Made by a program: the position numbers and the translations under genes. From the NCBI GenBank assembly GCA_028532985.1, contig JANCIK010000005.1, forward strand, positions 2,486,501 through 2,550,500: a DNA stretch of 64,000 bases, given 5' to 3'. Each line of letters starts with the position of its first letter. The first letter of the stretch is position 1. This document shows positions 47,071-56,836 of the stretch, one piece after another. Origin of the DNA: Stropharia rugosoannulata (taxonomy: Eukaryota; Basidiomycota; Agaricomycetes; Agaricales; Strophariaceae). The notes beneath the pieces were generated by a model that saw nothing but the letters and a program-made list of their open reading frames with translations, ran no database searches and had not been told where the DNA came from.

Positions 47071-48621
47071 ATGTCTTCACAAGTAAATTCGACATTCTTT
47101 AAAGACCGCGTCTCCAGTGGTCTCTACGACGACCTTGGAAAAGCTATTCTCAATCTAGGTGACAAATACCTGGGCGCTGTGACGTACAATGATGACTTTT
47201 ACCGTGTCACTGGAAAATGGGGCACACACTATTCATACTGCCATAAGGATTCGGCAGAAGAATTCACGGCTTATGTCGTGGGTGAGATAGTAAGCAGCGA
47301 GATGGGAACTTTATTATCAGCAAAGGGGAATTACAACTTCCAGGGACAAGATAATAAGGTATGCATTGGTCCCCACCCTCAATGTTGTTCGACTGACGAA
47401 AATATGAAGTTCGAACCTATCACTGACAAATCAAAGGTCAAAGACGTGCTGGTGCTCAAGTTACCTACAGACGCACCTGCCTTATTGGCCACTCTGTACG
47501 GTAACGCTATTGGAACATTGGATGAGATTAGAGGACAAGACGAAGAAGAAGAAAGATCAAATGGTCAGGTACGAAAATATTTAATCTCTACATTATCGAT
47601 TTGACATTTTCATTGTGCTTGCAGAGCCCTATGGTCAAGGAATGGGCAAAAGTCCCATCCTCGCCCACTGACGACGACATTCAAGATATGATTATTGTTC
47701 ACCTTCCCTTAAAATATGATGGACCACATGGGGTACGTACGTTTAATTTGAATAAAGCAAGTCTAACAACAGTGCGTTACTATGTAAAGGGAAACTCATC
47801 TTCTGCTGCGCCTACCCGTACACGACGGGCAAAGCAGAAGATCTCTGAAGATTTAAGTGAAGCGAACACCGGCCCATCTTCCACCTCAGAACTTGTGCCG
47901 TCATCCACAGCAAAAAAAATCAACGACGGTTTAGCAGGTTAGCAGACTTCATGATACGTATGTTGCACTAGTACTATCACTGACATTTACACAAAGTTCC
48001 TGATGATAGTGAAATCGTCCTCGGCGCACGCTATGATCCGCATCTCTTACCAGACTTTGGCGGTCCTTGCTTTCAGTTAAAGGATAACAAACTCATCCAA
48101 CAATCGGTATACTACTTAGGATCCGAGAAGTTAATTCCACCCTGGAAGTACTACGAGGAACTTCGCACAGGGACTGTTATCGTTGCTAAAGTGAGCCTTC
48201 ATTGCTTCCGTTTCAACGTTGGAACAGGAAAGAAAGAACGAAAAGTAATGAATTATTCTCTTTAAATACGCACAAAGTCTTACTTAAAGTTTAATAGTTA
48301 TATCAACTCCACGCACATCGGGTCGATGTTGTCGCTACTTCTTCTCTTCCTGTAGAGGTCCGCGTAAAGCCAACCCCTGAGATCAATATGAAATCAAACC
48401 AATCTTTCAAGCGTGTTGACGACTCTCTTGATAGCAATACAGCGCCATCTGCTTTGTCCAATCTAGGCAAAAGAAAGGCGGTAGTGGTCGAATCAGTAAG
48501 CGAGACAGCAAAGGGGAAGAAGAAGGAAACTCATCCAGTTGCTGAAACATCAAAGAAAGCAAAATACGGCAAGAAAATTTCTTCCGCTCCTGTAAATGAA
48601 GAATCCATGGAGTTTGATTAA
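47071..48621 (+). CDS. Helitron-associated ORF, unknown (possible OB-fold/ssDNA-binding)
   Basis: Multi-exon gene just downstream of the helicase on the same strand. The start MSSQVNSTFFKDRVSSGLYDDL is at 47071; an in-frame ATG exists at 46990. It continues through WGTHYSYCHKDSAEEFTAYVVGE, VKDVLVLKLPTDAPALLATLYG, an intron at about 47568-47624, YDGPHGVRTFNLNKASLTTVRYYVKG, then KLIPPWKYYEELRTGTVIVAKVSLHCF, LYQLHAHRVDVVATSSLPVEVR and a Lys/Ser-rich tail. The L-R-x-G-T-V-I-V-A-x-V-S-L-H-C block recurs, in my recollection, in mushroom hypotheticals near transposons. Size and position fit an accessory single-strand DNA-binding protein such as the RPA-like proteins of plant Helitrons, but no family was recognised. 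Confidence 0.55.
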
Positions 48622-48654
48622 GTCTCTGTATGTAAATTTTCGGTTGAATATCCC

Positions 48655-48722
48655 TCTGACTTGTTACCTTATCTGACTTGTTACCTTATCTGACTTGTTA
48701 CCGTCTCCGACTTGTTACCTTC
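48655..48722 (+). repeat. Four tandem 17-bp repeats
   Basis: Units of TCTGACTTGTTACCTTA at 48655, 48672, 48689 and 48706; the first two are identical, the last two carry one or two changes. Lies 34 bp after the stop of the preceding ORF. Confidence 0.9.
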
Positions 48723-48828
48723 TCTTTAAAAGATTACTTATCACAAATCGACATATCAATCTGTTCAATAACTTCACGTTGTAAATATATTATGTAGTCT
48801 GAAATACGAATGCCAGTACACATCGTAA

Positions 48829-49581
48829 TTAAGAAGAAATTCTTTTAGTACAGCCAACGCGCAAAGTCCAAGTAAAATCAAGATGAATAGGATAATAAGT
48901 ACTGAACCTAAAATCTTCGCCTTCAAATGGGTAAAATAATATGCCTTCCTGCAAACAACGTATAGATAAAGGACATGAATTAGAACGCTCACAAACATGT
49001 TCCATATCATCCCAAGCAGCTAAAGAGAAAGCAAGGTCAAATCCTCGTCTCCTATACTTCTCCAAACCCTGCCGAACTCCAAAGGTTAATGTTTCATGAT
49101 TGATGATTCCGCGACGACGAAGGGTTAGAGAAGGGTACAAAGATACAGCGCCGTACCAAGCAATGAAATTCATGACAAGTGTACTGTGGAAGTGGACAAT
49201 TGGAAGGAGTGGGTCTGGAGAAGAGGATATAATGACTTGAATATTGCGAAATTCGCTGGATATGACTCGAGAGAACTTGATAATATTGCGAATTGCACCT
49301 TCAGAACACTGCCAATAGGGATAAACCTTCGAATTTGATGATGGTTCAAGCACATAACCTCGCGACAGCAAATATGCAATGAGGAGGTTATCGTCATCAT
49401 TGACCATTGCTCCGGTATACATGTCCAAATCATTCGGTTCGAATGCTCCAGGGAAAAAGGGTAACAGACCCCACGAGCCAGAAATAACGGTCATAGATGT
49501 ATTCATGACTGCGCGAAGTTGGGATAGTTCACCCAAATCATATTTGTTCGCAATGTCACGAAGAACTGCTGTTGATCCCAT
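48829..49581 (-). CDS. Agaricomycete hypothetical with nucleotidyltransferase-like signature
   Basis: Unknown protein of about 250 residues (start at 49581; upstream exons possible). Near residue 33 it reads VISGSWGLLPFF, and about 15 residues later NDLDMYTG. The spacing of GS and DLD matches the hG[GS]...Dh[DE]h signature of nucleotidyltransferase-fold proteins. Further on come IVHFHSTLVMNFIAWYGAVSLYPSLTLRRRGIIN, a block I recall from a large unnamed mushroom family, and a C-terminal Cys-containing part. It lies on the minus strand inside the Helitron-like region, possibly as cargo. Catalytic activity is unproven; the second half of an NTase active site could not be located. Confidence 0.6.
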   Translation of the reverse strand: MGSTAVLRDIANKYDLGELSQLRAVMNTSMTVISGSWGLLPFFPGAFEPNDLDMYTGAMVNDDDNLLIAYLLSRGYVLEPSSNSKVYPYWQCSEGAIRNIIKFSRVISSEFRNIQVIISSSPDPLLPIVHFHSTLVMNFIAWYGAVSLYPSLTLRRRGIINHETLTFGVRQGLEKYRRRGFDLAFSLAAWDDMEHVCERSNSCPLSIRCLQEGILFYPFEGEDFRFSTYYPIHLDFTWTLRVGCTKRISS

Positions 49582-50415
49582 TACTTCAAGTGAACCCTTT
49601 GTAAGATTAGAAAGACCTTTAAAACCGATTTTTCAGCTTACTCGCAATAGTATATCAATAATCCAAGTTTTCTGTTATAGAAGGGTTCAGGTGAAAACAA
49701 ATCGAAACGAAGTGCGAAAGGCTGTGCGCGAGCGAGTATCGCACAAACATGTCCGAATAGCTGATGACGATGACATGATTCTAGTTTCACAAAGTCTAAA
49801 TGACCAATGACGACAACATGACTCTAGAGAAATGAAGAGGGACTTTGTTTCGACTGATCAAAGCTTCGGTACCGCAGATAATGTTCATTTATCAATGGAA
49901 CCTGTTTGAAACAATAAGAGAAAAAAAGAGCTGAATAAGGGGAATCATACTTAAAAACTTTGAATGTTTCTTGCTACAAAATCAAAATGGAACAAGCACC
50001 ACAAGAGTTAAAAATAACCAACCACAAGACCAGAGAATAACCGTAAAGAGAAAGGCACACGGCAGAGCCCGTCGCGAGATTGATGGGATAGCATCAAAAT
50101 GTAAAGAGCACCACAAGAATTAAAAATAACCAACCACAAGACCACAAAATAAAGCCAAGGCAAAATCGAGCGCAAGCCAAATGTTACAATAACGCTCAGA
50201 TAATATGACGAAATACAGACTTGTATTCGTTCAAAGTCAACTTGAAGCAAGCGAAGTTGACAACACCTAAAACAGTTGAGAAAGAAATACGAGAAAAAAA
50301 GGGTTCCACTGCAGATGCAGAAGCGTTAACCAGTACAAATAATGGTAAAGTAATATATAGAAGAAAAAAAAGGATCTCAAGGCGAACAGCAAAAAATTAT
50401 CATAAAGGGTAACGA
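49582..50415. other. Spacer between two minus-strand genes
   Basis: About 830 bp of AT-rich sequence with a 45-bp direct repeat (49996-50040 and 50108-50152). A hydrophobic minus-strand frame at 50008-50250 spans the repeat and is not credible as a gene. Confidence 0.5.
49996..50152 (+). repeat. Pair of 45-bp direct repeats
   Basis: Two copies starting GCACCACAAGA, 112 bp apart, differing at only a few positions. Confidence 0.85.
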
Positions 50416-52358
50416 TCATAAGACACCACAATGCAATATATGAATACTACGAAGTTGCGCGTTCAACCCATGCGTCAAACTACACTCGAGACGAAACCGG
50501 ACCTCAACCAATGAATCAACAAGAACGCTGCGTACCTCATGCAAAGGACGCTCGCGCCACTTGTAAAAGCAAAGGATAGGATTAACCAAATAACGTTCAT
50601 AAAGAGGGGTGATGTATTCAGTGTACTCAGGGTTAACGACCCAATTTCGTACGCTATTTGGATGATCAGCTTGAATATAGTGTTACCCAGAAGTACAACA
50701 TAATGAAATGAGAAAGAAATACCGCGAATGGGAGGAAAGGGCTAAGGACAGTTTCAACAAAGAAAATACTTAAAGAAAAAAGAAAAAAACTCACAGCTTC
50801 GCCAAAAATATCATGCCTGAATTGAAAGATGGGTTCGAATCCAGCTGAGCCAACAAAAGGGTTGATAACAGGACTATCTGGATAACCTTCCAACAAAGTA
50901 TTGATTGCGTCGAGTGCTCGGTCAAAGTCGCGCCGATAAAGACCGTACTGAACTGGAGGAGCACGAAGGTTGAAGCGAAATTTTGCTGTGCTCATTAATC
51001 CAGGAGGCGAAAAATCACCATGATTGTCCAGGTAAAGATCAATGGGGTCGATTGAAACAACGATAGAACACTCTAATGGGCCGAAACAGTTGGCATCGCA
51101 TAAGATATCTAAACCTCCGTAGGACATCTTCCATGCAGAAGAAGCCAAGAACAGATCCCCATTAGCAATGTAGCCTGGAGAGCGCTCGAATACAGAGTAC
51201 ATGGTGTCGTGATAAGACGGCATGAGGGGAAAACGAATCCTTTGGTTTAGAAATACACACTTAAGACCTAATACACTACATAGTCATCCAAACAACACAC
51301 GCGCCGGTAACGATCGCACGTATTATTCCTGCATTCCCCATGAATCTTCCATATCAAAGCAGACGCTTCCAAATCATGACATGTCGAAGGAATATTATGA
51401 GGTAAACCGTTGTCGAAAGAGGAGCGAATTCCACCCCAACGAAATATTGCGAATCCCTTGAGACCATGCGCGGATCGCCAAAGAGCCGGACATTGTAGTC
51501 CACACTTCCTTTCTTTAGCACCCCACGTATCGTTGAATTCGTAGCACCGATAACCGAAATTGAACACTGCAAAGCCATCTTGACTATTCGCATGCCTAGG
51601 GAATTGGGTCGGAATCATCTCCATACTTTCACCTTTGGCTAAAAGCTCAGGATATGTACATATGACACGGTTAGATGTCAAAATATCCATACCCGAACTG
51701 TGCTTAGAAGAAAGAATGAGTGATAAAACATCATCCGACCACGCTTCCCCAAGACAAATTTGAAGGCCCGTATCCTAAATTGAAAAAAATTAAAATAAAC
51801 ATCAGAGGCGAAACGATAAACGACAAAAAAAAATTCACACCTCTTTGCGTAAAACAACGCATCTAACCTTCGTGCGATATTTATCATCGGATGTTGGCAT
51901 GTCAATGTTGCTGTCAAAAACCAAACAATATCCCAAAGACCGGATTAGAAATATCCAATCAGAAAGCATAACGCCATGACCGAAGGGGAGGCCGATATCG
52001 AGCTGCTTTGCTCTAACGCGCTTGTGTACTCCTTTATTGAAAGAAGAAAGCATACAGTGGACGGCAGCTCCAAATACAACTCCGCGGGTCTCTGCAAGCA
52101 TTCTGAAAAAGCGTTGCAAGGATTGTTCATCGACACCAATAAAGGGAGATAAAAAATTAACAATTTTTCTGCGCATAACAAGTTGACAAACGGCTCGCAT
52201 GAGCGTAGAGCATTCGTTTAACTGAGTCAACGACAACCAATCACATGAAAATGCGATAATGGCCACCAACTCAGAACATGATGCGACGGTAAAAGCTGAC
52301 TTGCCTACAAAATCTCGTCAGAAGCAATGTAAAGAATAAAGTGAGAAGGCGCACTCAT
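50416..52358 (-). CDS. F-box-like plus degenerate nucleotidyltransferase-like hypothetical
   Basis: Several exons. The N-terminus from 52358 (MSAPSHFILYIASDEIL) followed by VAIIAFSCDWLSLTQLNECSTLMRAV resembles an F-box-like start; that first junction is not resolved. Then FFRMLAETRGVVFGAAVHCML and AKQLDIGLPFG, which parallel the ISGSWG and NDLDMYTG blocks of the gene at 48829 but have lost the GS and the first Asp. Next are DTGLQICLGEAWSDD, YPELLAKGESMEM, an intron over the 51230-51300 region, MPSYHDTMYSVFERSPGYIANGDLFLASSAW, DFDRALDAINTLLEGYP, and after an intron at about 50675-50795 the end ADHPNSVRNWVV...LYERYLVNPILCFYKW, stop at 50416. Function unknown. Confidence 0.55.
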
Positions 52359-52401
52359 AGGTGACTTCGACGGAATTAAAGTTGAAAATGAAATACAAGC
52401 T

Positions 52402-53157
52402 CTATGCGCGTTTTATACGCATCTCAATCATGGCCCTACAAAAGGGGAAATTATTTGTAAGACGAAAAGACTAAAAAAAGAAGAAAAAATGATAAGAATT
52501 CACTTACTCCCTTAAAATCCTCTCGATCAAATGCACATCCGACTCTAAAACATCGACTACACCGCCTGCTTTAGAAAACTTCACAACAAGGATATCTCCC
52601 TTCCATGGTCTATCGTTCTCATGACCGACAAGAGAACGCAACAAAGTATTATCAGGCATCCACAAATCATCCGCCATGTCCTATAACAGAGTAAATCAAT
52701 GCTCGCAAATAACTACCGAAAAAATTAAAATTAAAATGAAAATATGCGCACCTGATCAGAAAAGACAAAAGTGAACACATGTTCAAGAATATTGGGGCCA
52801 TCGAATGGAAATTGCGAGACGGAAAATTGTGAGGACTGCACATCCACTACAGCCGTTTCTTCGCTACGAGAAAGCCTTAGCCACATAAACACATCAAGAT
52901 CCATGGCGCTGGAAACAGCCGACACCCCTGTACGGGATGTAACAGGGATGAGTTCTACTGCACTGGAAGTACAGCCAACCAAGGCGGCTTGCCAGACACG
53001 GTCACCCTATAATAATTTTCCATTATAATACGAATACATGCTGTCACTAGAAACTCACTGAGCGAAGAGACGAACGAAGCCAATAGCGTTTCTGGTCGAC
53101 TACAGACTGATGCATATCGAAGCGAAAGGAGCTGAACAAAGGCGCAATACAATTCAT
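52402..53157 (-). CDS. Agaricomycete hypothetical protein
   Basis: Unknown protein. Probable start MNCIAPLFSSFRFDMHQSVV (53157); exon 1 ends in WLRSSLRS. A 55-bp intron joins to GDRVWQAALVGCTSSAVELIPV and AMDLDVFMWLRLSRSEETAVVDV, an intron at about 52681-52751 to DMADDLWMPDNTLLRSLVGHENDRPWKGDILVVKFSKAGGVVDV and LIERILREAMIEMRIKRA, stop at 52402. The last blocks match, from memory, a recurrent mushroom hypothetical family found near transposons. Only 43 bp separate its stop from the next minus-strand gene. No catalytic motif recognised. Confidence 0.5.
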
Positions 53158-53568
53158 ATGCTGAACGGAAGATGCCGAATGCCAAACAGTGAGTTGTGCT
53201 GTTTGTCTTCGAATAACGGAATCTCCTGGCGGGTTGACTATTGTGTGAATAAAGAGCGTAACACAAACAGTGAAATGGGTCAGTAAGTCACGCAGACACT
53301 ACGCCCCGGTCTTCAATAAGGGAATAAATCAAGAAAAAAAAACCTGGTGAACAAGAAATGTCCACAGTGAGGAAACCATGAAGAGAAAACAAAGAAAACT
53401 CCACCTAAACTGCCAGCATGAACTCAGCTCGGGCGATTTTCGGTGGAGTGGATAATTAATAACATTAGAAGAGGACGATACTTATACAGATTCTAAATAA
53501 ACAACGAGGTCACGTCTTGACGCGACGCGAAACGGCTAACATGATGACACGTGATATCCCAAAAATCT
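53158..53568. other. Upstream region at the right end of the Helitron-like element
   Basis: About 410 bp between the minus-strand hypothetical and the candidate right terminus. No gene recognised; probably the promoter of the minus-strand genes. Confidence 0.4.
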
Positions 53569-53610
53569 GGTAGCGGGCTTTGCCGTGCGCAGCGCGGCCT
53601 TACGGTTATA
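53569..53610. repeat. Candidate right terminal repeat and hairpin of Helitron-like element
   Basis: GGTAGCGGG (53569-53577), inverted copy of 23239-23247, followed by the stem GCCGTGC-GCA-GCGCGGC (about 53582-53598, one G-T pair). Confidence 0.45.
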
Positions 53611-53730
53611 CTCAAAGATTGGCAACAAAATGGCAGTTGATTTCATTTAGATACTGATATGCAAATTTCGCTGATTGATCATAAACTTTTTGTAAAGGAA
53701 GGAACCCACATCAGCAAATCCAACCATTTT

Positions 53731-53821
53731 CTCATAGCATGTCATAATAATACCACATGATCTCATAGAACGGCATAGTAATACCGTACAATCTCATAGC
53801 ATGTTATAGTAATTAGACTAG
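53731..53821 (+). repeat. Three degenerate 31-bp tandem repeats
   Basis: Units begin CTCATAGCAT or CTCATAGAAC at 53731, 53762 and 53793, each followed by CATAGTAATA- or TATAGTAAT-like sequence. Confidence 0.8.
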
Positions 53822-54140
53822 GCTTATAATGGCCCATAGTCACGTAGCACTATATAGTATAATTATAATCGTTATATAGCATGTTGTAGTACTCTATAAT
53901 AGGCTCTGCAAGTCATGCCATAAATACTAATCTAATAACGACTATAGTTATAGCTTCAGCAGTTTTTAAAGTTCGTAGATCTTGTTATGTCTTTGGCTCA
54001 TCTTTATATCTTTCCAGGCTTTCGAACCGCTATATACTAAGTTAAATAAAGTATACTGTGTGTAGATATAATGATATCGACATATCGTACAAGTTACAAC
54101 CAGCAGTAAGCCAAATTTCATGTATGCTAACTTATTAAAA

Positions 54141-54226
54141 AATGCGACCAGCAAGAATTGAACCCCAAGCCTCAAGGGACTTATGTAATGGAAGGCCGTA
54201 ATAAACCACCTAGGCCATACCACAAT
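54141..54226 (-). repeat. tRNA-like Pol III promoter remnant (possible SINE head)
   Basis: On the minus strand TGGCCTAGGTGG fits the A box consensus and GGTTCAATTC fits the B box, about 45 bases apart. The flanks do not pair as an acceptor stem and the T stem is imperfect, so this is not a working tRNA. A tRNA-derived SINE or tRNA pseudogene is more likely. Confidence 0.45.
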
Positions 54227-55162
54227 TTATTTTGATTGAACTAAAGAATACATATACCGCTTTTTCTCGGCTATTTCCGAAGGCTGTGTTATGGATATTT
54301 CTTGCCACGTCGCAGCCGTTCCCTCTTCATCCACTACCACCACCATGCCGAATTCCCCTTCCCTCTCCCCCATAGTGCAACCACCCTAACAATGTTGACG
54401 ACGCTAATGACGCCAATGACAAGATGACGATGAAGCTGCAGGGAGCAGGGAACAGGCACGAAAAGGGGTGAAGCATAGGTGAGTAACCAAATCCCCCAAT
54501 CTGTCCATGCAGGTCCCACTGCCTTGTATGTCCCAACCACCCCATGACCCTGCCACATTGAAAAACGACTACCACGAGACCCATGCCATGCCATATACGA
54601 CCCCACTGCATCACGAAACAGCCCCTGTCTAGCCCGTGCTCTTAATGTACTTACATATATATATATAAGTTTAATATTATGTTGTTTGTAATAGACATAA
54701 AGTGTGAATAAGTAATAAACAATATTATAGCCATTGATCTACCTAAATGCTGCTCGAATTTAAGTACTGGTACTGTACTATGTAATTCTACAGAGTGTTA
54801 TATAATACTACATAATGTAGCCGAGTTACTATGTAGATATGAGCCTATGCTATGCCGTGCTAAATAGATAAGAACCCTTACTATGGTGCTATGGTATTAT
54901 ATAATGCTAGTAGGTACTATATAGTAAGTCCCAGATTTGCTGATGCAGCAGGAACCCAGAGCAAAGCAAATTATTACACTAATGTTCAGGTTCTGGATGA
55001 GGTTAAAACACCTGATTTGCCAGCTAGTATGCCTGTTCGAACCTGTCAAAAATATTACATTGCTACATTTTCAGATACTGGCATGAGCCCATGAAAGACG
55101 TACAATGAGGTGCAGAAAACCGAAATTGACCTTCCTAGGCTAACGACCCGTTCAATAAGAAA

Positions 55163-55320
55163 AGTGTACAAGACCGGTGCACATCAGTTCTCTGATACTT
55201 CAATGGGTAGAGGCTGCACCTCTGAAGAATGCCGTAGCAACAAATGACAGTGACGGCAGGACCCTGATACAGAGCCTACAAACCCTCTTAAAAGCTGCAT
55301 TCCTTGCAACTCCATGACTC
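55163..55320 (+). promoter_or_regulatory. Duplicated upstream block of DUF6534 copy B
   Basis: Begins GTGTACAAGACCGGTGC, includes GCCGTAGCAACAA (55231), and matches in order the block at 57825-57985 upstream of copy C. Ends about 80 bp before the start of copy B. Confidence 0.6.
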
Positions 55321-55401
55321 AACATCTTCCTTCCCTGTATTCAACTGCAAGAGCAATTAAAATTTCTCTTTTCCCATTCACCACAGTGCAACTGATAATA
55401 G

Positions 55402-56836
55402 ATGCAACTCTCGGAGGTTGTAGTATCTAAGTAAGTTCAATTTTTGTGAATACAGCCTGTTGCACCATTAAATGATATATGTTCCTTTCACTAAGTGCTG
55501 AGAGACTAGTACGTCCTTTGTTCCTTGGAGGTTTCTTCGTCACATTACCTTATTTGAAATTGATTATCGACCTTGCAGCTCCTAGGACATGTCTTGCATT
55601 CAATACTTTATGGCATTGTTTCAATCCAAATCTGTGAGTTCTAGAATTTAATCAGTCACCGTTCCCAAAATATTTGACCTTTCAAACCATTCAGATCTTT
55701 ATTTTGTAGCCTTTCCCAATGATAGCCTTTGTACCAAGCTGATTGTTGCTTTGTTGTACATTTTGGATTCTTGCCAAACATACCTCATTGTAGCGGCCGG
55801 CTTTACAGGCATTGCTGTTGGCTTCGACAATCCTATTTCCTTGGATAAAGTCAATGACTCCTGGTTTACAGTGCCAATTATGAGTGGAACAAGTAGGTCA
55901 ATTTCCCAACCCTGAGTCTCTGACAAAATGGCAAAGTGTACTTATTATTTGGCATATCAGTAGCGTGCATAGTCCAGGGGGTATACATTTACAGAATATA
56001 TATTCTGTCAAACTCTAAATCGATCTATACAGTGATAGTCATTGTACGTGGAAGACTGACAATCCAATAAAGATTGGCTCACTATCAGTTAACATTATAT
56101 CTTGGCTAGCTGTGCTTTCTTCAGCTATCTGGGATTTGTGGGGCATTCATAATTGGTATGGAGGCCAAAAAAGCAAAGTTACTGTCTTTATTATTATCAT
56201 CAAGAATGTCATTGGTCGTAGCTGGGGTGAGCAGACCAATCTTTCATGCAGCATTGATTTCTTTATCTAAACACGGCTGTGTCATATACACTATTGTAGA
56301 TTTGGGAAGGCAGCACGGCACTCTGCGATATGATTATAGCTTTCTGTATGCACCACTATGTTAGTATAGGTTTTTCCTTAGAGTCAACATTTATACCTTG
56401 CTTACCACTTTTGTGTCTCTGATAGCTGCGCACAAGAGAAACTGGATTTCAACAGACCAAAGACCGGATAAATCGAATAATTAAATTGAGTTTTGGAACT
56501 GGGTCGGTGACAGGTAAGCGAAACTCACTGCTTGAATATTTGTACTTGATTGTTGATAGAAAACACATGATCTTAGCAACACTCGCTCTCATGACATTGA
56601 TAGCGGTATACTTACCTGGTCAACAACAGTATTGGTTAACGACAAGTATGATACTTGGGAAGGCGTACTCCAACTCAATCATGGTCATATTCAACAGCAG
56701 AGCCAAAGTCATTTCAAATGATCCAGATCCCAAGTGGAACGAAAAATGGGTGAGATCTGCAAAGCCTGTTGCTCGAGGTTTGTCCACTTTATGCTTTGCG
56801 ACGATCAGTGGAAGTTCTGGAGAGGCTGGGGTGTAG
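55402..56836 (+). CDS. DUF6534-type multi-pass membrane protein, copy B
   Basis: Paralogue of copies A and C. Start MQLSEVVVS at 55402 with a GTAAGT donor just after, then LLGHVLHSILYGIVSIQI, YLYFVAFPNDSLCTKLIVALLYILDSCQTYLIVA, GFDNPISLDKVNDSWFTVPIMSGT, VACIVQGVYIYRIYILSNSKSI, GAFIIGMEAKKAKLLSLLLSS, IWEGSTALCDMIIAFCMHHY, RETGFQQTKDRINRIIKLSFGTGSVTG and YLPGQQQYWLTTSMILGKAYSNSIMVIFNSR, stop at 56834. About seven membrane segments. The second exon between the start and LLGH is not settled. Function unknown; closest in sequence to copy C. Confidence 0.78.

Larger units (their letters stand above)
23239..53577 (+). mobile_element. Helitron-like element, interrupted by an LTR retrotransposon
   Basis: Rolling-circle transposon region defined by its Rep-helicase gene. 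Candidate ends are a nine-base inverted repeat: CCCGCTACC at 23239-23247, in a hairpin CTACCTT/AAGGTAG, and GGTAGCGGG at 53569-53577, followed by a second hairpin GCCGTGC/GCGCGGC. If these are the ends the element is about 30.3 kb, or about 14.3 kb without the nested retroelement. Cargo would be the Rep-helicase, one unknown plus-strand ORF and three minus-strand genes. Terminal repeats with hairpins recall Helentron/Helitron2 elements, but exact termini and the host target site were not proven, and the minus-strand genes could instead be host DNA. Confidence 0.5.
53611..55401. other. AT-rich intergenic region
   Basis: About 1.8 kb. Holds a 31-bp tandem repeat, many CATAG/TATAG words, a decayed tRNA-like sequence (54141-54226), a short (AT)n run at 54655-54666, and at the right the upstream block shared by DUF6534 copies B and C. 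No credible protein gene. Confidence 0.5.

Noticed and set aside
48655..48722. CRISPR-like array
   Set aside because: Units are directly adjacent with no spacers, and this is a eukaryotic genome.
50008..50250. Hydrophobic minus-strand frame resembling a membrane protein
   Set aside because: It spans a direct repeat in AT-rich DNA; hydrophobicity follows from the composition.
54141..54226. Functional tRNA gene
   Set aside because: A and B boxes are present, but the acceptor stem does not pair and the T stem is mismatched.
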